DNA of 64,000 nt, from NCBI GenBank assembly GCA_963575745.1, contig CAUYUJ010014183.1, positions 269,501-333,500 of the forward strand, given 5' to 3'. The notes under the pieces are model-generated. The model saw nothing but the letters and a program-made list of their open reading frames with translations. It had not been told where the DNA came from and ran no database searches. The translations under genes and the position numbers were made by a program. Position 1 is the stretch's first letter, and the number at the start of each line of letters is the position of its first letter. Origin of the DNA: Prorocentrum cordatum (taxonomy: Eukaryota; Sar; Dinophyceae; Prorocentrales; Prorocentraceae). Below, piece after piece: positions 56,645 through 64,000 of the stretch.

Positions 56645-56765
56645 CCATTGTCTGAGGCCCATCGTGGGCCCACTGGGCGTTCAAATATGGGCCCAACGCA
56701 TTGGTGCCCATTGTGAGCCCATTGCGGGCCCGGTGGGGTCCATCGTGGGCCCGCTATATACCACT
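56645..56765. repeat. GGGCCC-centred short repeats
   Basis: CCCATCGTGGGCCC, CCCATTGTGAGCCC and ATATGGGCCCAAC recur every ~20-40 bp. Confidence 0.7.
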
Positions 56766-56869
56766 GTTTGGGGTCCATTCCACGAGACCTGGCTCGCTCT
56801 TATAAGCAATGACAGCAGTGCAAGGAAAGGGCGCAGGGGGAAGGCGGGGCGCAGGGGGGGGCATTGAGA

Positions 56870-57845
56870 ATGGCAGGAGGAGCGAGGAGGAGGGCGGGGA
56901 GGGGGGGGGAGGGCGGAGGATGATGGGGGGGAGGAATAAGATGAGGAGGAGGAGGAGGAAGATGACGAGGGAGAAGAGGAGGAAGAGGAGGAAGGGATAA
57001 AGAAGGCAGGAAGGATGGAATGGCACGGAAGGACGAAATGAGGAGGGGCGAGGGAAGAGGAGGAGGAGGGGGAGGAGGAGGAGGAGGAGGAGGAGGAGGA
57101 ACGACCGCGCCGAAGACATGAAGAGGTGCGGGTAAGCCCGATTCTGGGGTGATGAACATGGTGATTATGATGAAGATGGTGCTGATGATGATGCTGCTGC
57201 TGATGATTATGATACTGATGCTGCTGATGAAGGTGGTAGTGAGGACGGTGGTGCTGAGAATGATGATGATGATGGTGAGGGTGATGGTGATGATGATGCT
57301 GATGGCGCTTATGCGGCTGGTGATGATGGTGGCGGTGATGCTGCTGATGATGCTGATGATGATGATGGTGATGATGCTGATGATGATACTGGCGATGATG
57401 AAGATGATGACGAGGATGAGGATGCGGATGGTGATGAGGATGAGGATGGTGATGGTGATGAGGATGCGGATGAGGATGGGGATGAAGATGGTGGTGCTGC
57501 TGCTGCCGATGCTGAAAACGATGATGGGGTGATCATGATGAAGGTGATGCTAATGGTGCTGATGAAGATGCTGTTGATCGTGGTGTCGATGAGGTTGGGG
57601 TCGATGCTGATGATAATGGTGATGGCGATGATGAGGATATTGATGATTACGCTGGTGATGCTGGTGTTGATACTTTTGATGCTGACTTTGATGAGGTTGG
57701 GATTGGGATCGATAGTGATGGTGGTGATGGCGATGCTGGTGACGAAGATAATGAGGATGATGCTGCTGATGATGCTGATGGTGACGATGATGGTGATGAT
57801 GGTGCTGATGATAGTGGTGCTGCTGATGATGGTGATGGTGAACAT
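56870..57845. repeat. (GGA)n then (GATGAT)n microsatellites
   Basis: GGA-type purine DNA at 56870-57105, then about 700 bp of GATGATG/GATGGTGATG/GCTGATG. All long frames here (poly-Met, Ser, His or Asp) are spurious. Confidence 0.93.
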
Positions 57846-57860
57846 TGGACCCACGCCAAT

Positions 57861-57881
57861 CTGACGTTTGACAAACGTCAG
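57861..57881. repeat. perfect palindrome, arms CTGACGTTTG
   Basis: Ten-base arms around a central A, followed by GACGTT and CGTCAGAC phrases. The same words make up the cluster at 54.1-54.3 kb. Confidence 0.8.
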
Positions 57882-58251
57882 ACTGACGTTTTCCAATCGT
57901 CAGACTCACAATTTTGAAAATATGGGGAGCGGTCGCATCAAACATGGGGAGCGCTGAGGCTCAAAATGTAGGGAGCGTCAGCAATCACTGGAGCTCCGCT
58001 GGCGCCGTAAAGGAGGCGCGTATCGTGCGCAATCACCTCGATGGCGCCCCATTTTGGAACGCAGATTCCATAGATGGGGAGCTCCCGGTTCTCAACATCC
58101 GCGCCCTTCTTTTTGGGGCGCGGGGTCTCTGGGTTTGGGCGCGGCGCCCCTGGCCGCCGCGGCATCCGCGTCGAGGCGCCCCTTTGTCCAGCGCGCTGAC
58201 GCGCGGCCGCTCTGGCAGCGGCGCCGGGGGTTCCCGCGGATCTGCGCGCGT

Positions 58252-58350
58252 CTACTCGCGGGGAAGTGCGCCGCCAAGCAGTTCGGCGATCCCGTGGCAC
58301 GCGCACATGAAACCGGATACCAACTTCAAGGGTGCTCCAGCCTCGCTAAC
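58252..58350 (-). CDS. candidate terminal exon, unidentified
   Basis: After a GGTTAG acceptor near 58350 the minus strand reads LVSGFMCACHGIAELLGGAL to a TAG at 58252 with fairly GC-rich third positions. It could be the end of the RT-element fragment just upstream or a separate host exon. Confidence 0.25.
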   Translation of the reverse strand, partial: VSEAGAPLKLVSGFMCACHGIAELLGGALPRE

Positions 58351-58599
58351 CGCGCGCGCGCGCGCCCGCGGTGACCTCGGTGCGCCACGCGGTCTAGGCC
58401 CCGCCCACCTGCCCACTGCAGCGCCGCAGCTCGCCGTCTGGCCACTGCGAGCCCCCGCCTGGCCCGGGCCAGCAGCGGGTCAGTGGGGTGTTCGCATGCG
58501 CCATCGCCCCATGCCCGCCCCCCCGCCTGCCCTGGGCCGACTCCCAGGCGCGGCAGCGGGGGCTCGCGGCCGTTGCAGCGGCCGGGCGCGCGCCCGCGT

Positions 58600-59465
58600 C
58601 CTGGGGCGCGAGGCCCGGGCGGGCAGGCACGCCAGCGGGGCGGCCTCGCTCAAGCCACCAGCCCGCAACTCGGCGCGGCGGACCGCGCCCCACTTGGGGC
58701 ACTTCCTCGCGCGTCTCCTCCGAAGCGCCGCGGCGCGGGCAGCGCGAGGGCCGGCCCCGGTTGGCCTGCCGTCTCGGCGACGACGTCGCCCTTGAGCACT
58801 GTGCGCAGGGCGTCGGCCGCTTCCGGCGCGAGCTCCTCGCGCTCCAGCAGACGCCGGGTAGCCCAGCGGTCAGCCCCGCCCACGACGCGCCCGAGGTCAG
58901 CGCGCCGCCCCGCCACCGCGCGGGCTTCGCGCCGCGCCCAGGCGTCCAGCAGCGCCGCGCTGGCGTCTTGAAGCGGGCGGTCGCGAGGGCGCCAGCCGCC
59001 CGGGTCCCAAGGCACGCCCTGCCAGCACTCGATATCGCCACCGAAGCCGAGGCCGGCCACGCTCCGCAGGGCGGCCGCGGGGGGCCCTCCTGGCGGCCGT
59101 TGCCGGCGCCACTGCTCCTGCCATCTCGCGCCAAAGCACGAGCGGCAAACGCTGGCAGTACCTTCGCCGCCTGCCGCAGCGAGGCGAAGGCAACGACCGC
59201 CGCAGGGTCGAGGCGACAGCTCGGGCTGAACACGCCGAAAACGATCTCGGCAACAGCCCGCAACCCGCCCCGGCAGACGGACGTGCGGCCGACGACCGCA
59301 AGCTTGCAAGCTGGCCAGCTCGCTCTCGGGGGGCAGGCCGCACGAGGCGCCATGCATGCCGCATGCCGGCAAACGTGACGCAGGCCGCGCCGAGCAGGCA
59401 GCGCGGCCGGAAGCCCACCGGCAGCCACGCGACCCGGGCGAACCGCCTCGCCGCCACCCGAGCAC
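58600..59465 (-). mobile_element. C-terminal fragment of an RT element
   Basis: Minus-strand pieces in two frames: CVTFAGMRHAWRLVRPAP near 59335-59390, and LEREELAPEAADALRTVLKG then DVVAE near 58790-58860, followed in another frame by CPRRGASEETREEV, the remnant of a Cys-rich block. This arrangement resembles the region between RT and RNase H of dinoflagellate non-LTR polyproteins. RT motifs are absent, so it is a truncated, frameshifted relic. Confidence 0.45.
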
Positions 59466-59594
59466 GCGTGCCCGTCACCGCGCAGCGGCGAGCACTCCCT
59501 GCGGTGGAAGCCACGCCGAGATCACGGATGCCGCAGCCAGCAGCAAGCCTTGGGGTCTCCGCGTGAAGCCAGCGGTGGAGACCAGCGGTGTTCG

Positions 59595-59860
59595 CTACAC
59601 TCCACACAAACCAGACAAACGCCAAACACGCCTTGACACACGCCAAACCGGACACACGACAGACACACGCCAAAAACGCGCCAGACACGCCCGACAAACG
59701 CCAGACATACCCCAAACACCGCCTGGCACACGCCAAACACATGTCAGACACACGGCTGACACACGTCAGACACACGCCAAACACATCCAGACACACCCCG
59801 ATAGACCCCGGAATGACGACGATGACGACGACGACGACGACGAGGACTGCGTGAGTGAGC
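59595..59860 (+). repeat. 11-bp minisatellite ACACGCCAGAC, array A, ending in (GAC)n
   Basis: About 18 imperfect ACACGCCAAAC/ACACGCCAGAC units, ending with GACGACGACGACGAGGACTG at about 59830-59848. Confidence 0.85.
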
Positions 59861-60284
59861 GGCGGCCCAACTCCGCCAACTCCGCCGCCGCCGACTCCGA
59901 GTCTGACGACGATGACCCTCCGACCGACCGTACTTGTCTGCCCGACCTTCTGCACCCTACGGCCGAAATATCGGAGGCGGAATGCCATCAAGGTCTACAT
60001 TGGCTTGTTACAGCAAGTGAGCCAGTGTAGACACGTGCGAACGGATGTGTCTACGCCACTGTGACTGCGCCATGCTCTTCCTCTAAAACAAACTCTTTCG
60101 ACGTACGTTGGCGAATAGCTTGGACCGCATCCTGGCCTGGCAAGTGTATGCCGTACAGGTATGGTTGCTGTCCGTGGGGCCAGTGAGATATTGTAGTGTA
60201 CGCTCGCACATAACAGTGGAGTGTGGACACATCTCGAGTTGGGTATTTTCGAATAGCGCAAACTTGTTTGGGGGACCACGGGCA

Positions 60285-60670
60285 AGACACACCCCAGACA
60301 TATCCAGAAAGACACAGATACACCCCAAATACACCAAACATACCCTGACACGCACACCTCAAGCATCCCAGACACACGCGAGACACACGCAAGACACACG
60401 CGAGACACACGCCAGACGCACGCCAGACACACGCCAGACGCACGCCGGACATACGCCAGAGACGCGCCAGACACACGCCAGACACACGCCAAACACACGC
60501 CAGGCATACGCCAAACACAGGCCAGGCACACCCCGAACACAACCCAAGCACACCCAGACGCACCACAAACATACCCCCAGACACGCCCAGACACTCCGTG
60601 ACAAACGCCCGACACACCCAGACACATCCCGACATAACAACGACGACGACGAGGACTTAGACGACTCCGA
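60285..60670 (+). repeat. 11-bp minisatellite ACACGCCAGAC, array B, ending in (GAC)n
   Basis: About 30 units of the same 11-mer, again followed by GACGACGACGAGGACTTAG at about 60640. Minus-strand frames across it read as CVWRVSGVCLA repeats and are artefacts of the 11-mer, since three units make 33 nt. Confidence 0.88.
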
Positions 60671-62811
60671 CTGCAACGACTCCATCTCGAACTCCCGCGA
60701 CTCTGATTCCGACGCCGACTGCGACGACTCCGACTCCCAAAGTGGCCAGGAAGGCGTTGATGTAACTGTCTGCGCCCTCTCTCATCATTCCCTTCCTCCC
60801 TCATGTGTCCCTCGTCCTCCGTCCTCATGTTCCTCTCCCTCTGTCCTATCGCTCTCTCACCCCTCCCTCCTGCTGCATCTCTGTATCTCCTTCTCAAATA
60901 TTCCGCCATCCACCCCTCGTCCATCCTCAACTCCCCATCCCACCCCCTTAACCCGTTGTCCATCCTCTGCTGCCCCTGTCCTCTTACCTCCCTGAACCTC
61001 CACTTTCTTGTTCCTTCCTCCTTCTGTCACCCCATGGGTCCCCTACCTCACACGGAGGCTACAAGGGAGGAGGCCCGTGGGGGTCTTACTTTGGGCCCAA
61101 GCTGCCCAACCAGCGGTTTATCACCTTCAGAACCCCAACGGTGGCAGGACTCCACCTCCTCCTGCTCCTCAACCCTCCTCCTGCTCTTCCCAGTGGACTC
61201 CACCCCCTCTCCCATCCTGCTCCTCGCCACGCCCGTGCTCTTGCAGCTCCCACTGCTGCTGCCAGCTGCTGCTGTTGCTGCTGTGTTGTTGCTCCTCCTC
61301 CTCCTCCTCCTCCTCCTCCTCCTCCTCCTCGTCCACCTCCCCCTCCGCCTCCTCCTCCTCCCCCTGCCTACGAACCTGGGGCTGTGGAGACGCAACGGCG
61401 AAAACCCGCCTCCAGGCCCTGCGAGGAGCCCTCCAGCGCTGGTGCTGGCACGTACTGCAGCGGAATCGGGTCCGTCACCAGTTGTGCCTGCGGCTGTCAC
61501 GGCTGCCAAGCAGAAAACAATCGCGGAAACCGCCGGAATATGCAAGCAAACGCTCCCGAGGATTACTCAGAAAATTCTGCTGTAGGAGAGGTCAATCTCT
61601 TCAACTGGCGGTTTACGGGTGGCTTGCAGGCCCTTTTTCTTGCCTGAGGTCTGGATCCCTGGTGAACGGGGGAGGATGGGGGAATCAGGAGGTAGGCGAA
61701 AGGATCGAGGATGGAGGAATAAAGGGTGACAAAGGGAGAAACAAGAGGATAATGACAGGAAGAGTAAGTGCGTGAGTGACTGAGGAGGAGGAGGAGGAGG
61801 AGGAGGAGGAGGAGGAGGAGGAGGAGATGGAGGAGGAGAAGGAGGAGGAGGAGGAGGAGGAGATGGATGGCGGGAGGGCATAAAGAGGGTAGAGGATGAA
61901 TCACGGATGCGGGGAGAAGTATGGGACAGCCATGAGCCACGAATGATGAGGGAAGAGATGTGAGCCACGAAGTGCAATGAATCAGTGGGGTAGAACAAAG
62001 AGGAAGAGGAGGAATAGGAGGACGCGGGCTGTCATTGTGATATTGATCCGTGGGATGAGAGGCGGGAGTGGAAAGGGAAAATCGTGGAGAAGAACGACGA
62101 CATGAAGAGAAATGTAATCGTAGAAAAGGGGCTCGAAAGAAGGGCCACCTTCGTTCCCACACCGCTCTCCTCTTCTTGCTTCTTATTGCCTCATCTTTCC
62201 TCCCCTTCCTCCTCTCCCGTCTTTTCCGCACTCCACCATCTCTTCGACTTCCCCATCCTGCTGCTCCTTCCCGCTTGAGACGACGGGGGGGAGGGAGGAT
62301 GGCGAAAAGGATGATGGGGTAGGGGTGCGAAGAAAAGGTTCTATAATGGCACGTCAGAGCAAATATAGCGGGAGTCACATTGCGCAGAACTTGCAATGGA
62401 TGCCACAAGTGCAACGATGACGTCAGTGTGAACAGTCTGTTCAATGAACGATTTTCGGTCGGCAGTCCTGGTCACCTCCACTTACTGAAAACATACTTCA
62501 AACCGACGCAGCTTGCGGTCGCGGTTGCGGCACAACGTGCCCAGTATGACGGGATGAGACGACCGATGCGCGCAAGTGAGACCAACTCGCAGATTGCGAG
62601 TGTCTTATTGACGCATGCGACTGCACACGTGCGTTTGTGCAAACAAGATGCGCGTTGTCCTATTGCACTCAAGAAACAATTTCACCGACAACACGGCAAT
62701 CGTTTGTTTCCCCCAACCATCCGGTGGTCCCCGCGATTCCCCCCGGATCCTTCCTCCCTCCTCCTTGCCCTTCTCCCTCCTCGTCCTCCTCTTTCCCCCT
62801 TGCATTACACC
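60671..62811. other. low-complexity region with CCT and GGA tracts, no gene
   Basis: Pyrimidine-rich 60760-61250, (CTG/CCT)n at 61255-61370, (GGA)n at 61778-61865, and pyrimidine-rich 62140-62280 and 62745-62805. Proline/cysteine-rich frames in the CCT part have no domain. The segment 62340-62700 is ordinary unique DNA without a recognised feature. Confidence 0.5.
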
Positions 62812-63718
62812 CACCCAGTACACCGCTTCGTGGCCCCATAGGAGTTCCACATGAGGTTTCAGTTCTACCGCCCGCATGCGCCCCCCCCCCCCCCACCCAA
62901 TGCAGCGCTTCGTGGCCCCATAGGGAGCTCCACCGACGGCCCCAGCGTTACCGCCCACATGCATCCCCCAAGCCAGTACTGCGCGTCGTGGCCCCATTGG
63001 GAGCCCCACCGATGGCCCCAGTGCTACCGCCCGCATGCGTCCCTCCCACCCAGTACAGCGCTTCGTGGCCCCATCGGGAGCTCAACCGAAAGCCCCAATG
63101 CTACCGCCAGCATCCGTCCCCCCCCCCCAAACACAATGCAACGTTTCGTGGCCCCGTAGGAATTCCACAAAAGGTTCCAGTTTTACCGCCCGCGTGCGGC
63201 CCCCCACCCAATGCAGCGCTTCGTGGCCCCATAGGGAGCTCCACCGACGGCCCCAGCGTTACCGCCCACATGCATCCCCCAAGCCAGTACAGCGTTTCGT
63301 GGCAACATAGGGAGCTCCACCGACGGCCCCTATGCTACCGCCCGCATGCGTTCCCCCCACCCAATACAGCGCTTCGTGGCCCCGTAGGGAACTCCACCGG
63401 AGGTCCCAGCGCCACCGCCCGCATTATCCCCCCAATACAGCGCTTCGTGGCCCCGTTGGGGGCTCCACCGAAGGCCCTAGAGTTACCGCCCGCATGCGCC
63501 CCCCCACCTAGTACAGCGTTTCGTTGCCCCAAAGGAAGCTCCACCGAAGGCCCCAGTGCTACCGCCCGCATGCCTCCCCCCCACCCAATACAGCGCTTCG
63601 TGGCAACATAAGGAGCTCCACCGACGGCCCTCAAGTTACCGCCCGCATGCGCCCACCCCCGCCCCACCCAGCACAGCGCTTCGCGGCCCCATAAGGAACT
63701 CCACCGAAGGCCCTAGAG
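62812..63718 (+). repeat. satellite array 4, ~76-bp unit, no tail
   Basis: About twelve units of CAGCGCTTCGTGGCCCCATA, GGGAGCTCCACCGAAGGCCC and ACCGCCCGCATGCGTCCCCC (spacing 75-77 bp), preceded by a CCTCC-rich tract. It ends at GCCCTAGAGTTATGG without the conserved tail of arrays 1-3. Confidence 0.92.
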
Positions 63719-63747
63719 TTATGGAAAACGCGTCCTCCTACAAGGCA

Positions 63748-63770
63748 CTTATGAGCCAAAATGGTCATTC
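63748..63770 (-). other. possible degenerate DinoSL relict
   Basis: The minus strand reads CCATTTTGGCTCA (13 contiguous leader bases), then TAAG where the leader has AG; the CCGTAG start is changed to AATGA. No gene follows in the 60 bp after the satellite array, so this is only suggestive. Confidence 0.35.
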
Positions 63771-64000
63771 ACGTAAGAAATACATGTTTAATACGTTCGC
63801 CACATACACGTTAAGTAGCGTTCGTGAAACACATACGTTTTCTATCACGCCGTTGAATGCGATGCATTATTGTGAACTCATGCGCAGCACGTCGCAAACC
63901 ACCGGCCGTTTTTTGCGATGACGCGGAGAACACTGATGATCACGATGATGACGAGGAGGATGACTACGACGATAACAGGCGAACGATCCGCCCGATGGAA

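Noticed and set aside
57149-57896. Poly-Met, poly-Ser or poly-His proteins over GATG repeats
   Set aside because: Direct translations of a trinucleotide microsatellite in arbitrary frames.
59500-60640. A Cys-rich repeat protein on the minus strand (CVWRVSGVCLA repeats)
   Set aside because: Explained completely by an 11-bp minisatellite read three units per 33 nt; frames break wherever the unit length varies.

Overview
The window looks like nuclear DNA of a dinoflagellate. The decisive evidence is two exact 22-nt copies of the dinoflagellate spliced leader (DinoSL): one at 43301-43322 (+) and one at 37423-37444 (-). The GC-rich composition, very low gene density, abundant GGA/CCT, GATG, GT and TATG microsatellites, scattered short high-GC3 exons and degenerate LINEs all agree. 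Species is not determinable from the sequence; a GC-rich genome such as that of Prorocentrum is a guess. Long uninterrupted frames over microsatellites are artefacts and were left out.

Layout. 0-1.2 kb: a two-exon candidate gene (-). 1.2-10.7 kb: repeats only, including two arrays of a ~76-90 bp satellite with a conserved tail, a ~620-bp foldback element and a 30-bp minisatellite. 10.7-15.9 kb: a strong terminal exon (-), a 5'-truncated LINE end, a third satellite array in reverse orientation, tetranucleotide repeats and a membrane-type exon. 15.9-21.5 kb: a decayed LINE (-) with ORF1, a Pro-rich linker, APE endonuclease and RT. 21.6-22.2 kb: a broken OTU-protease-like fragment (+). 22.5-26.3 kb: a dispersed CTTGGGGCC-type repeat family and a 60-bp tandem array. 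27.6-32.1 kb: a second, different non-LTR RT wreck and a copia-type Gag wreck (both -).

33-37.4 kb holds the one clear metabolic gene: full-length pyruvate kinase in two exons (-), with a DinoSL relict directly before its start codon. Its 2.7-kb intron is made of higher-order repeats belonging to the same family seen at 22.9-26.2 kb. 37.4-43.3 kb: direct repeats, a 222-bp tandem repeat and a ~3-kb hexamer array open in several frames on both strands. 43.3-49.1 kb: an intact non-LTR retrotransposon (+) with overlapping ORF1 and ORF2 (APE endonuclease, RT, RNase H, Cys-rich tail). Its 5' end is an exact DinoSL, its 3' end has a 12-bp perfect hairpin, and (GGA)n flanks it on both sides. 50.5-53.8 kb: a probable multi-exon host gene (-) of unknown function. 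54-64 kb: repeats, an assembly gap, an RT fragment, two matching 11-bp minisatellites and a fourth satellite array.

The common theme is mRNA recycling. Both the intact retrotransposon and the pyruvate kinase gene carry the trans-spliced leader in genomic DNA, which implies that both pass or passed through a trans-spliced RNA that was reverse transcribed and reinserted. The intact LINE could supply such machinery. Exon boundaries outside pyruvate kinase are approximate.
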